Shown: in pieces, positions 1-51,703 of the stretch | How the letters are laid out: every line of letters starts with the position of its first letter | Position numbering within the stretch: position 1 is the stretch's first letter | Assembly: GCA_963514095.1 (NCBI GenBank) | Contig: OY741281.1 | Span: 7,722,319-7,786,318 of the forward strand | Direction: 5' to 3' | DNA from: Eutrigla gurnardus | Lineage: Eukaryota; Chordata; Actinopteri; Perciformes; Triglidae | Length of the DNA stretch: 64,000 bases | Program-made: the position numbers and the translations under genes | The notes under the pieces: model-generated | The model's input: only the letters and a program-made list of their open reading frames with translations | Database searches by the model: none | Told to the model about the DNA's origin: nothing

Positions 1-788
1 AAGGCTGCAGTACTGGTGCCAGTGCTTTAATGTAGCTCTCATCACATCGTTCCCTCTAAATCTCTTGCAGGTGTCCCATTGCAATTCCTGCAAAAACACT
101 CAATCAGCAGCTGCAGATTTCCCTCAAATCAGTCTCTTGACAACGTTCCAGTTGTCCTTCAGAAGTGGTCGTTAACCCAAAAACGAGGAGAGCTCCTCCA
201 CTTCGGACGTTTACCTCAACATTACATCATCCCTCAATCTCAGCCTCAGAGCCTGTGGAAAAGAACGAGCTGTCCAAACACTCGGCTTCAGCGAGGCACG
301 ACCATGCCGTTTTTTTTTTTATGTTTTTTTTTTTTTTAAATCAAACTTTGGAAAACAAAAAAAAGGAAATCTCTCCCTTTGATGTGCTGTGATAAACGAT
401 TTTACGCCGGATGGTTTTACAGGGAAAGAGGGCTCTTTGTATGGCGGGCACGTACGCCATCTGTTTGTCCTAATTGTCAATTAGTAGACCCCTGCTGCTG
501 TGGGACCCTCTGAATTGCCGCCACTTTAGTTAACTGAATAGCCTCACTCCCTCTAAGTCAGGCCCTGCGATATCCTCCCTCTGTGAGTACGAATGTCACA
601 ATTTACTAAGTATAGCTCATGCGCATGGCGAAAGTAGTTTTTCTTTTTAATCCCGCGTATAAGTGGACCCTAATGAGGAGGACATGTGATGACCAAGCTG
701 GATACGAATGACAGGCTTGTAGGGCAAAAGGAAAAAAAGGTGTTTTTGGTAGATATCATAGGCGGGCTTCTTATCTCCGCTCGCCCAC
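1..788 (-). other. gad2 last intron, partial
   Basis: No coding sequence matching the GAD C-terminus (for example FFRMVISNP) is found on the minus strand, so the terminal exon lies outside the window. There are short A and T runs near 310-365 and nothing else notable. Confidence 0.6.
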
Positions 789-878
789 CTTGTGCAAGTG
801 TTTCTTCCTCTCCTCTTTGTCCTCCATGTAGCGGATCCCGGGAGGGAGGTACCAGAAGCACACGTTGGTGTGCTGAGG
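789..878 (-). CDS. gad2: gad2 coding exon 15 (residues 499-528)
   Basis: It encodes PQHTNVCFWYLPPGIRYMED and KEERKKHLHK. The donor is GTGGGC. The last exon, expected to encode VAPVIKA to the C-terminus, is not in the 788 bases to the left. Confidence 0.94.
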
Positions 879-3800
879 CTGTGGGGACACACAGAGCCGA
901 CACACCATTAGAGGAACGACAACAAGCACACGTAGGGCTGAGAAATCACTCAATATGACAGATTTTGTGTATATAAATACACATTTTGAAAACATCAGAC
1001 AGGTAACCCCTCAGATACTCTCTATACGTCTGAAAGCCACACACGGCTCTATTTTTTTGGCATCTGATTTGCCTTCCTGCCTGCGAGTGGGGATGCATTC
1101 ATTACCAACAGACTAGCCATGCATGCACCAGCCTTATTTATACAGCCATAGTACATTCAGCATCAGATTGATGTAATGGGAGCAGCAGACAAGTGAACAC
1201 CTGGGCCGATGCCCAGATGACTTGCCCCTCCCACCACCACTCTCCAGGTTATGATGTCTTATAGTCTTTCTGTGGCTCAGCGGGGAAAACAATACGCCTA
1301 AAGTATCAAAGACGTTTCACTATAAATCTGAGTTTTAGCTAAATGAGCCCATCATACGGGCATATGTTGTGGCTTTCTTCGAGGATACATCAGACGCCGC
1401 CATTCATATGCATATGAGCAATTACAGGCCGCCGTGCTATTCATTAGACATAATAGCGGCACATTATACTGGCAGCCAGAGGTAAAAATGGCATTCATCC
1501 AACACAATGCAAGAGCACGCTGCGTGTCAGCCGAGTCACCCATAATGACGAGGAACCCGCAGAGATAAAAAGAGGCAACGTGGGGCCAAAATGAAATGTG
1601 GACGTACTTTCCCGTCGAAGACCATCTCGTATCCTTCTCGGTCTTTGATCTTGTTGTAGAGGTACTCCGACAGCTCCAGACACTTGTCAATCTGAGCCTC
1701 GAACCCGATGGTGCCCTGTCGGAGAAAACGTCTGTTAGCTTTAACAGCCTTTATGTAGGGGTGGACAAAACTTTTCCCTTGGAGAGCTGAAAATTACATT
1801 TAATGGTGGGCAATGGGCCGAAGCACACATCGTGTTGTGTTGTGTTGTATTGTTAAGATGCCTTTTGTCTGTCTCTGCCTCTCTGAATTTTTATTTTTAC
1901 CTCACTTGCACCAAACTGACCTCCTACTCATACTCAGTAATAAAAAAAATAGACATTTCAACAAATTTAAATCATAAAAACAACATAAAACAGCCTATAC
2001 AATCATTTATTGTCCAATTTTTTCCACTTTCTATCTTTTGGTGGGTCAACTGTGGCCTGTGGGCAGCCCTGATTTAGACGAATGGATATTACAATGTTAT
2101 TGTACAACTGAAGGTATTTAGGAAAATAAGAAAAGACTAATCATTTATAGAGTTTAAAGTTCTTTTTTTTCTGCTGGAAAATTGCATGTTGGAAAATTTG
2201 CATTTGCAGTTTCTTGACACTTATATGTCATCTATTAAATTAGCATTCAAGAGCTGATAAGAACCCAAAATATGGATTTATTTCATGCTGCTTTGAACCA
2301 AACTTAGTTAAACTTTTACATTATGGCTTAATACTTTTCAGTCATATCGAGTTTTCCAAACTCTTTCCTGGGAATTGCTTTGGTTAAATGATGAAAAAAG
2401 TTAGGGTATAAAATTCCCGAACCCTCTGGTATTTTTGTACACTTAAGGACGTCTATTGCATGCCAATAACAGCGAGAGAGCAAATCACCTTAGCTCTCCA
2501 CATGAGCCACAGCTTGAAGATGTCCACGTGGCGTCCGCACTGCAGCGCTTTGTCCCCGGTGTCGTAGGAGAGGTCGTAGTGTTTGTCCTGCTGGAACAGG
2601 TAGCAGGCGTGCATCTGGTTGCAGTTCTGCATCAGACCCTGTGAAATCACACCCAAAATGCATTAGACTGCAAGAAAACAAAAAGCAAATACACCCATGC
2701 ACTGTCACTGTGTTTGTGTTTTACCTCCTCTCTGACCAGCAGGGCCGAACACTGCAGAGGGACCGACATCATCTTGTGTGGGTTCCATGTCACCGAATTG
2801 GCCCTGCAGTTAACGGAAAACAACCGCCGTGTGACTTTAAATGCTCATTAGCTTCTTGTCAGTTTGTGTCACCTTCGACAAAACGACAAAATGTTTAACT
2901 TGCCGATCAACTCCATCCAGCTTCCACCTGTGTCTCCGGGACATGAGGAGACTTCCTCCCCACGCGCCCTGCAGGGACGACATCATACATGTTTCAAGCA
3001 TCCTACTCCTGAGAGTTAATACGGCCTCCAAACACACTCATTCCACAGGGAGCTGCATCCACAACAGCACACATCCCGACAAAAAGCGCCAGCTACAAAA
3101 CAGGATGTTGTTTTTCCCCCCAATCTCAGCCAGTCGGAGAATGATAGATAAGGCCATTTATGTCTCTTAATAGAGGCGTCCCCCTGTCAGGACTAAATCA
3201 CCTTCATTAATAGATAGAGTTCCTTCAGTGAGAGGGCCCATGATGGCAAAGTCAGGGGAGGAGATGATTTACAGCCTCTGTTCCAGTTTTTCTAATCCCC
3301 AGTGTTAGATAGGAAATGGGCTGGCTCCTATCTGGGTCAACGGCAGGCAGTTAGAGGCAAGACAGACATAATAGATTTGTCAAAGCCACCGGTGAGCTCG
3401 GTATTCTCCGTGTTTTCCTTCACTGGAGTCACCGCTCCGGAGAGATTTTGTGCATCGTAGACGTTTTAGGCTACAGGAGCATTTTTATGCAGATTTCGGT
3501 GCAAAAAGGTCACTCACATCCACATGCATCCAGACGTTGTACTTTTTGCAGACGTCAGAGATGGCGATGAGAGGGTCAAAGGCTCCGTACACTGTCGTTC
3601 CAGCAGTGGCGCTCACAAAGAAAGGAACGAAGCCCTGCAGAGGCACAAACAGGAAACGGTTGCACAAAAAACGCAGCTGACGCAAACGTAACAAACGTGT
3701 TTCACCATCGCGGTTTCAGTCGACCGCGGAGCAGAAAACGGTTGCTGTGTGAAGTAATGTCGACATCATCTATGGCTGTGTGAGTGTGCGTCACATTACC

Positions 3801-5117
3801 TTCTGTTTGGCCTCCAGTATTCTCCTCTCAAGGTCAGCCGGGATCATTTTACCACTGCAGAGGAAAAACAAGCTTCAGTTGCTGGAGTTGTTTGTGAATC
3901 CTCAAACGGTTATTTAAATTTTATCATCTGAGGGGTTAAGAGAGAACACGGCACTCAAAGGCTCAGGATATGGATATGGATATTATATATATATATATAG
4001 TAGCAGAAAATGGAAAACTTTAACAAAGTACTTCAAAGTGTGCATGTCCTTGAGTAACTGTAGTTCCTTTCCACCAGTGGAATTGAAACGCTAACTTCTA
4101 ATATACTTCCTTTCAGCTGTACGGCTGAAACCCGAGGCCGACTTTACCTTTGATCTGCTTTGATGCAGATCACACTCTCCGTCCCGATGCCGAGAGCTGC
4201 TGCACCTTTTTTGATTGAGAAATGGCTCTGAAGGATAACAGGGGGGGAAAAAATGAAAGAAAGATGTTTATGTAAAGAACATCTGGAAATACATCTGATA
4301 AAAATGTTCAAATGGCAAGTTTGTATGTGTTTTTTTGCTTGTGGCATCTTTCAAATGTCTTTTAAAGAGGTGACATATACAATGACAGTCACCTTGTGTA
4401 CTGCATGTTATAATGTCACCTTTATACCAGCGCCACACAAAGTCACTTTTATGAACACATCAAGCACAGACGCAGCAAAAACAATTATTTGAAGTTATTC
4501 CCACATCAGAAGGGAAGGTCTTTGACTTATGATTCAATAAAGAAAATAAGATTGTATTAATCCCACAGTGGGGGGAATTGAAATATTAATCAAGTCTCAT
4601 TATTTGATCCAATTTATCAACTGAATGGAAACATAAATGCCTACATGTTCAGATGTGAAGGCCACCAGTCTGGGAACGGATGACATTCCTTTCTCCTTCA
4701 CTTCAGGGAACATCTTGAAGCGGGCCAGCAGCATGGCATACATGTTGGAAATAGCACCACCTAGAGGACAGAAAGGGCTCTGTGATTTACAGCCAATAGT
4801 CTCCTGGGAATGATGCAGGGGGTTTTCAGAACACAGTTCAAAAAAACAAAAACAAATGCTCAAAAACAAACCTCAAACAACAAAAACCCTTTGTTTACAG
4901 TGTATCGATGGATGAAACAGCATCTGGCTGTCCACAAAGTCAATCACATTCTTTTCCTCCAATGATTGCTCCTCGTCACGTGTCAAACAGAAACGCTTGA
5001 GAGGCAGATTGGAGGGCGACGACGTGGGGGCTTAAATTGGAAAAGTCATTTTATGCTAATTGGCTTCGAAACGAGTTCCATTTATATCATCAAAATGCAA
5101 ATTGTCACATGTCGGCG

Positions 5118-5203
<86 letters not shown>

Positions 5204-8200
5204 GGCGGTTCCACCTTCAGGGAACCAGAGGGGTGGTGGGATTTGGCGTCGCCTCACACATGTACATACCAGGAGAGAAAATGCCATCTCCTCGCCCATC
5301 CGACCAGCCAATGATCTCCCTCATCTTCTTCAGAGTGACGTACTCGAGCAGCACAAAGACAGGCGCCACCTCATAGGTGAACCTGTGTTACACAAGGTGA
5401 CATCACATGGTGCCGGTTGGTTCCACAAAACGTGCCATGACTCACCCCCCCTGAAAAAATAGCCAGTAAGCGGACATTTTTCTCCTCCCTCCCTGCAGTT
5501 TGGGTGTTTCAGGACATATTCAGAGGTGGAACTGAGGGCTCCTGCAGAGGTGGATAAAACACTAAATCCTTCATTGTTGAAGGGTATAAATCTATATTTT
5601 GCCCAGTAAACATGTCCATTTATTTTTGATTGTACAGGCTTTCTGAAGAGGCAAAATTAATTTGCACTGATGCTTTTAGAACAAAATGTACGAGCATCCA
5701 TTTTTTTCCATTTCGCACATCCACGTCTGTTTTATTGCTGCACTAAAACTACCAGTATGTGCCTCCTATTTTCCTACTAATAAATGCATTAGCTGCTAAT
5801 TTTAACCCCCCTCCCATGTCAACAGCAGGGTTTTTTTGCAGCAGCACACACTTGCCAAGGCTGACTCTTGCAGAGTTTATCACCCCAAAAACACACACCA
5901 AAATTAGCTCCAGATTAGTCTGAATTTAATTTCAGGGCTAATTTTCTCCCCTTGAATCCCCCATGGAGATCAGAGGTGAGGGGGAGGGATGAAAAGGCAG
6001 AGGTGGGAGGGGTGCAGGAGGAGGGGGAGTAAGGATGGGGAGGAGGGGGGGGGGGGGGGGGGGGGATCTGCCTTTCATTTCACCCTTTTCATTTGCCGTG
6101 ATTGAGTGGAGGGGGAAAAAAAAAGAAGAGGCCGCTATCAGCCCGTGCAGACGGCATACAGATGGAGCGGAAATGGAATTCATTGTCATTATCATTATCG
6201 CCATTTAAAATCACGATGGAGCGTGGGCCACATACTCACATGTTGGTGTTGGCGGTGGACGTTAGCCAATCGGCTGCCAGGCCAACCATGTCTAATCCTG
6301 TGGAGAGCTGATTGAAGTACCTGGGATGAGCTGAGGGGAACAGCAGCAGAGAGAGAGAAGGGAAGGGTGTGAGGTGGCTGCAAGTTTAGCATTTTATCTG
6401 TCAGGAACATTTAAATATGTGCGTTTTATGCTGAGTTTGTGTAAAAAAAAAAAGCATACAGGAGCTGTCGTCTTCTAAATGCTTTAATTGCAGGTTGGAA
6501 ATGCAGCTGCGTGACGTTTTTTAAATCATCTTGAGGAGTGATGAATGCATTTGGTGTCGTGTGGGAGTTTAGTGGAAATCCAAACTGTTTTATAATACAG
6601 GTCACATCACACATGCTAATTAAACATGTGATTTTCTAAACAAGAAATACTAAACAAGGTGATGTAAAAGCCTGATTTGTGATGAGGTTAAACACACTGT
6701 TTATTCTGTATTATAATCATGTAATGTAACACTTCACTTTAATAGTTCTGATTTTGCATTTATATAAGGGAATATACACATTTAATAAGATAAGGGGTTT
6801 AAAACACATGATAAACTGTAGTCTCAGAGAAAAAGGCCTTACATCCTTATTATTATATCCATTATTATTATCAAAAAACACAAAATGTCCTTATTTCAAT
6901 TATATGCAAATGTTTAGATGCTTCCCAGCTGCTTAAATTGGGCTCAATGTAAAGGGTTGTAAAATATAAGCTATAATTTATTTTGGAGGGAGGGGGGGGG
7001 TTAAATCTGTCTCGTGCTGTAAACGTTCCCCTGTGTATGTCAGTGAGGACAGAATAATGGACTTGGCCCATGAAGTCCGGTTATTAGCCTATTATCTCCT
7101 ACTTGCTGAACCAGATTTACTGCGTCACTGCATTTATCGGTCTGGTGGGCCAGGAGGAGGAGGAGGAGGAGGAGGAGGAGGAGGACAACTTCCAGGTTTA
7201 TTTATTAATTTTTTTTGTAATAGACAACATTTATTTATTTATTTTAAACAGATTATTTGTTATTTGTTATTTCAATCTTTTTGTACATCCCTCTATTTCT
7301 ATTTCCGTTTTATAATCCTGTTCATTGCACTAGATATTAAATGGTTATTGTGACATCTCTAAAAGGTAGACACGCAGCAGGCCGGATTTTAGGCCTAGAT
7401 AAAAAAAGAAGAAAAAAAAGTGCAGCTTTAAAGCGAGGGTTATTATCTCAAATGCCAAAGTGAAACGGTCCGAAATAAAGCAGGCTATTAATCGAGCAGG
7501 TGTCCGACGTTCAGAGCAGGCCTGACCTGTTTTGATGGCGTATTTGAGAGTGGCGCGACAGCTGATCAAGATATCATCCAGCGTGGCCGGCTCGCCCTGC
7601 AGCTCCCAGTTGTTCATCTGAAGCAGCTCGTTTGGATAATGGAAATCAATAACTTTCGTTTCCCGGTCGAAAGACTCCACGATGTAAGCCATTAAAATAT
7701 CCACGACTTCCTGCAGGAAGGTCAAGGTTTTGGCGTCGCCGTCCAGGGCGGGAAGCAGATCTGGGAACAGAAGATGAGCAGCAGCAGGGGAGACATTTTG
7801 TGATATTTCTGGGGAGATTTTTTTTTTTTTTTTTTTTCCCCTCATGCAACATTAAGATGTGGAGGCCGTTTTGCTGTTAAACGGTCCTGCAGATCTGCAA
7901 AGGGGAAAAACACACACAAAAACCACAAATCGTAATATTTTTCGAAAAATTTGAGGGAGTTTTTAAGTACACCTCAAAACAGCTGATCGTGTTGAAGGTG
8001 ACCTCTCCGAAAAACTGCAAAAAGAATGCCCACCATAACCCACTATGAAATATAGATGTATGCAGACAGAGGATGAGATATTGAATCGAAATAAACATGT
8101 TCTGCCTTTTGTTTTAATTTTAATTTTCATGTGCAGCCTTTTTTTTAATGACGATGGGAACAAAGAACCAAACTGATCACCTCTTTGAAGATCAATAAAT

Positions 8201-9011
8201 GGCAATTAATCATCATTTAAATAAAGTCGATTAGCAAAAAATGCCAATACATATATTCCTGGATGTTTTTCCATTCATTTTATAATAAAGAATGGAAATA
8301 ACTCGGTACACTGAATAAACGGGGATAAATCCAAAGCGAGGCCAAGCTGCGACTCAATGAGACACATCGGGAGTCCGACGGTGTTTAATATCCAGGTTTC
8401 CAGCATGCTGTACCTGTTGAATAGAGGTCGGAGAAGACCACGGAGCCTTTGGTGCAGTTGCAGGATTTGTTGCAGCCGCAGGTGCCTGCAGCCTCCGTCC
8501 CCGGCGGCTGCTTGGCGGCCGCCTCGGCGGGTTTCTCCACCTCCCCGACGTTCAGCAGCGCTTTTGGACACCACAAAAACAACATCGGCGTGTCTTTTAT
8601 TACCCAGACGACGAGGCCAGGCCGTTAATAACGAGAGAAATAGCGTCCTACCCCCCTCCCTCCTCCACTAACATAGCCTACCACATAATTTCGATCCAAT
8701 TCCTCCGGATAATTTCTGGGCCGCCGCTTGGCACCAAGCCCTGGCTGGAAGACACAAAAGGATACATCAAATAAACTGGGTAACAGGATAATCTCCAACT
8801 TTAAGTTAAAATAAAATAGAAGATAAAATGGGGGGGGGAACAAGAAAAAAATGTGGCAATGTGTGATGCAGCGCACTGGGATTAGGAGCTGCACCCCTCG
8901 TCCATCGGAGACAACAAAAAGAAAAAGCCACTCACGCGTACTGGGGCTCTGACTCCCGGGGTTGGCCCCCGCATTATCCGCGCCGAGGGACCAGAAACCC
9001 TGCGATGCCAT
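789..9011 (-). CDS. gad2: gad2, glutamate decarboxylase 2 (GAD65), 15 exons, 3' partial
   Basis: GAD65 is a PLP-dependent enzyme that converts L-glutamate to GABA and CO2, anchored to synaptic vesicle membranes in GABAergic neurons. Fifteen exons on the minus strand join in phase: 9011-8936, 8744-8682, 8560-8414, 7760-7527, 6330-6240, 5382-5270, 4760-4645, 4227-4148, 3854-3800, 3634-3518, 2968-2904, 2803-2725, 2638-2489, 1715-1608 and 878-789. They give 528 residues against 585 in human GAD65; the missing ~57 C-terminal residues (human VAPVIKA... onward) are off the left edge. The start MASQGFWSLG is GAD65-type, not GAD67. Cysteines 30 and 46 match the human palmitoylation sites (30 and 45). 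The PLP lysine is K396 in NPHK. All introns use GT-AG except intron 11, which appears to be GC-AG. Substitutions near the cofactor are G365, S370 and S399. Identification is by recalled human protein; exon edges are my own reading. Confidence 0.96.
879..1607 (-). other. gad2 intron 14
   Basis: About 730 bp with no coding support on either strand and no repeat I recognise. Confidence 0.6.
1608..1715 (-). CDS. gad2: gad2 coding exon 14 (residues 463-498)
   Basis: It encodes GTIGFEAQIDKCLELSEYLY and EGYEMVFDGK. The acceptor is TCCGACAG and the donor GTACGT. Confidence 0.95.
1716..2488 (-). other. gad2 intron 13
   Basis: About 770 bp, AT-rich in its middle, with no open frame I can support. Confidence 0.6.
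2489..2638 (-). CDS. gad2: gad2 coding exon 13 (residues 413-462)
   Basis: It encodes GLMQNCNQMHACYLFQQDKH, YDLSYDTGDKALQCGRHVD and LWLMWRAK. These include the mobile catalytic-loop region that differs between GAD65 and GAD67; the sequence is GAD65-like. Confidence 0.96.
2725..2803 (-). CDS. gad2: gad2 coding exon 12 with PLP lysine (residues 386-412)
   Basis: It encodes ANSVTWNPHKMMSVPLQCSA then LLVREE. K396 in NPHK forms the Schiff base with PLP. Human has glycine where this gene has S399. The acceptor is AACTGCAG and the donor GTAAAA. Confidence 0.95.
2904..2968 (-). CDS. gad2: gad2 coding exon 11 (residues 365-386), GC donor
   Basis: It encodes GAWGGSLLMSRRHRWKLDG and VD. Keeping phase with exon 12 (RANSVTW) requires the exon to end at 2904, directly before GCAAGT. 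This is the consensus form of a GC donor, and no GT donor in phase is seen. Confidence 0.88.
3518..3634 (-). CDS. gad2: gad2 coding exon 10 (residues 326-364)
   Basis: It encodes GFVPFFVSATAGTTVYGAFD through KKYNVWMHVD, ending at the conserved aspartate of the PLP pyridine pocket. The donor is GTGAGT. Confidence 0.95.
3800..3854 (-). CDS. gad2: gad2 coding exon 9 (residues 307-325)
   Basis: It encodes SGKMIPADLERRILEAKQK. The serine replaces the human arginine at the split codon. The acceptor is CTCTGCAG and the donor GTAATG. Confidence 0.93.
4148..4227 (-). CDS. gad2: gad2 coding exon 8 (residues 281-307)
   Basis: It encodes SHFSIKKGAAALGIGTESV and ICIKADQ. The acceptor is CCTTCAG and the donor GTAAAG. 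Confidence 0.94.
4645..4760 (-). CDS. gad2: gad2 coding exon 7 (residues 242-280)
   Basis: It encodes GGAISNMYAMLLARFKMFPE, then VKEKGM and LVAFTSEH, a conserved cofactor and substrate region. The acceptor is CCTCTAG and the donor GTAGGC. Confidence 0.95.
5120..5203. repeat. (CA)n microsatellite in gad2 intron 6
   Basis: About 42 dinucleotide units with one GC interruption near 5177. It starts 67 bases from the exon 6 donor and creates meaningless THTH/VCVC frames. Confidence 0.97.
5270..5382 (-). CDS. gad2: gad2 coding exon 6 (residues 204-242)
   Basis: It encodes FTYEVAPVFVLLEYVTLKKM, then REIIGW and DGIFSPG. The acceptor is AACACAG and the donor GTATGT. A long (CA)n array lies 67 bp into the following intron. 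Confidence 0.95.
6030..6065. repeat. G-rich tract in gad2 intron 5
   Basis: GGA-rich sequence ends in an uninterrupted run of about 18 G (6048-6065), within the 857-bp intron 5383-6239. The rest of the intron shows nothing notable. Confidence 0.85.
6240..6330 (-). CDS. gad2: gad2 coding exon 5 (residues 174-204)
   Basis: It encodes HPRYFNQLSTGLDMVGLAAD and WLTSTANTN, nearly identical to human. The acceptor is CCCTCAG and the donor GTGAGT; the methionine codon is split. Confidence 0.95.
7152..7185. repeat. (AGG)n trinucleotide repeat in gad2 intron 4
   Basis: About 11 AGG units within the intron 6331-7526. The rest of that intron is AT-rich and carries no supported feature. Confidence 0.9.
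7527..7760 (-). CDS. gad2: gad2 coding exon 4 (residues 96-174)
   Basis: It encodes DLLPALDG through SFDRETKVIDFHYPNELL to LKYAIKT, the start of the conserved decarboxylase fold. The acceptor is TTCCCAG and the donor GTCAGG. Confidence 0.95.
8414..8560 (-). CDS. gad2: gad2 coding exon 3 (residues 47-96)
   Basis: It encodes ALLNVGEVEKPAE, then a cysteine-rich stretch CGCNKSCNC like the CACDQKPCSC of human GAD65. The borders are TCCAAAAG acceptor and GTACAG donor. Confidence 0.92.
8682..8744 (-). CDS. gad2: gad2 coding exon 2 (residues 26-47)
   Basis: It encodes RAWCQAAAQK and GGIGSKLC, carrying the two cysteines that match palmitoylated Cys30 and Cys45 of human GAD65. The acceptor is CTTCCAG at 8745. 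A second AG four bases inside would shift the frame, so 8744 is the start. The donor is GTAGGC. Confidence 0.9.
8936..9011 (-). CDS. gad2: gad2 coding exon 1 (residues 1-26)
   Basis: ATG at 9011-9009 opens MASQGFWSLG, the GAD65-specific N-terminus. It ends at a consensus donor GTGAGT (8935-8930), leaving one base of the next codon. Confidence 0.93.
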
Positions 9012-9780
9012 CGTTGCCGGTCGTTAGGAGCTGCTGGAGACGCGGAGACCGACGGAGCCCATCCACACGCGACCACCCGGAGCTGATGTGGCGCTGAATC
9101 TGAGCACACCTCTCCGACTGCTGGGGACCCAGCCGTGCATCCGATAGACGCGTTACGCTGCAAGAAAGCCTCTCATAAAAAGAAAAAAAAAGAAAAAGCG
9201 TGTGGTATAAAAAATATTTTGTTTCAAACCCGTCCACGGTGCTTTTTTTTTTTTTTTTTTTTTTTGGTGTCCACAGGTGAACGAAGGATAAAGAGCGGCG
9301 TCCTCCCGGAGAAATCCGCAAAAACGCTCGGCTTCACTCAGCGCAGCACGCCGTCACAACTTCATAGGAAATACATGCGTTTAATATTGTAGCGCGAGTT
9401 TCAGAAAGGAAACTGCGGCGTCGCTCAGCACTCACGCGCCACTGCTGCGGGTACATATGCGGCGCGTGCGAGCCATGCCTAATTGCGTCCAACCTCAGTT
9501 TCACGTCACTGAAACGACATCCCGTCGTCATTCGCTTCAAGTCATGACGAACGGGCGTCGCGTTTTGACTCCATCCACGCCCCCCTAAGCGCGCTCAACT
9601 TACCCTCCACACAGTGAACGCCAACTAATTCATCCGCCCGGCGACCGCGGACCTATTTCTCGGAGACCGGCTGGCCTAATTGCGCGCCTCCGGCGGAGGA
9701 AGCAGCGGGGCGGCGAGGAGCCTTCTTCCCATACAAGAGCGTGCACGTGGGTCCCTCCTTTCTCCCGTCAGTGTCGGGGC
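9012..9780 (-). promoter_or_regulatory. gad2: gad2 5' flank, 5' UTR and CpG-rich promoter region
   Basis: CpG dinucleotides cluster from about 9280 to 9780, unlike the AT-rich sequence on either side. This fits a CpG-island promoter driving the minus-strand gene from the ATG at 9011. A weak TATA-like TATTAAA lies at 9386-9380 on the minus strand. I cannot place the transcription start. The 5' UTR may be spliced, because vertebrate gad2 promoters use several starts. Confidence 0.5.
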
Positions 9781-11151
9781 TCGTTACTCCAAAAGTATTC
9801 ATTACTTGTTTACTTAATGAATTTAGCTTTTTTTTTATTATATTTTTGTATTATCTGCACATATCTAAAGCTAAGGGGGAAGCATGATAAACATCCAAAC
9901 TTTTGTCACCCTAAAACAAGATTTAAAAAGGAATGAGCACTGATTTGTAGATTCCTGGTTAGGCTTGAGTAAAACAGAACATAAAAGCCTAATTCCACAC
10001 ATCTATTAGAAATAACAAGCTGCACCGTTTAAACACGAGCAAACAGAGCCTCCGGGCATCAAACCTACAGGGTGAGCCGCATCTGTTATGATTTATGAAT
10101 GCAAATCACCAACAACCATTTAATGCCACAAAAGACTCATTAAAATAAACGTAACCCTTTGGCAAAGACATGTTATATTTGTGTATGGAAGTATGTGGAT
10201 CTTACACTGATTTAAAAAAAATGAATTAGATTATTTTCTGATCATAGCTTCCCTGAAAGTTAGATTCTTAAAGTGTATATTTTATTTTCAAATACAGCAA
10301 TATATTCAGTCTTCTTACATATGATCCACATGTAACCGTAGTAACGGTTGGACGGGTGAGTCTGGTTCTTGTTGTTCTGGCTGTATAGTGTTTTGTACCA
10401 GTGCGTGTTCAGTCAGCATGTTGTTGGGGATTCACTAACACTCCCTGTGGGGGTTTCCTCCTCTAAAATGTCACAGAAAAGGTCAGTGGTTAAATCCTAA
10501 AGAAACACTGAATCCAATATGGAGACGACATGAAAGATATCTGATATCTTATACGTTTTTTTTTTGTAAACCACCAAATATCTGCAGGTATGAACAGTAA
10601 TAAAATAAAAAAGTCAAATGTAACATGAACTGAACATCACAAGAAGTTGGATATATTTTACGTTTAAATGAACAAAACATGTTACAGCAGAGCAGACAAT
10701 GTACATTTCCTTCAACGTGACATACTTTAAAAAGATGCATCCTTCCGAAACAGATATTTAAGTGTAACAGCATGGCTTTTGTATTTACATGATGCATAGA
10801 TATGTTTTATACAATTCTATTTGCTTTTTTAAAAATGGGTACGAACAATCTCGATATTTGACCAACCAGCCGGGAAATTGATACAAGCAATAATGTCTAG
10901 TTTACAAATGACATGAATAAAATGTTAATCACAGCAGTTTTTAAGAGTGTAGTATTGTATTATGTACATGTTCCTCCATCCTGTGCATTTATTAATAAGA
11001 CTGGTGGTGAATATTTAATAACTTATGTCTTTTAAGAAGATGTTATGAGTAAAACCCTCAAAAAGCATGATATATTAAAATACATTGCCACAGTTGGATT
11101 TTTAATAGATTATGTGCCAAACGGTTAAAAAAGAAAAGTCCAGTCGTGTGT
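9781..11151 (-). other. myo3a 3' UTR and spacer to gad2
   Basis: AT-rich sequence with no coding support. It runs from the myo3a stop to the gad2 promoter region; the whole stop-to-ATG gap is only about 2.1 kb. Confidence 0.6.
10988..10993 (-). terminator. candidate myo3a poly(A) signal
   Basis: AATAAA on the minus strand (TTTATT on plus), about 160 bases past the myo3a stop. Further TTTATT copies occur near 10281 and 9834, so the real site is uncertain. Confidence 0.4.

Positions 11152-51703
<40,552 letters not shown>

Noticed and set aside
5037..5462. Histidine/threonine or cysteine/valine repeat proteins across (CA)n arrays here and at 35400-35800 and 47250-47700
   Set aside because: Translation of dinucleotide repeats; no conserved flanking protein.
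8740..8744. Tandem AG acceptor (CCAGCCAG) at gad2 exon 2 as an alternative-splice pair
   Set aside because: The two AGs are four bases apart, so using the second would shift the frame; only 8744 gives RAWCQ in frame.
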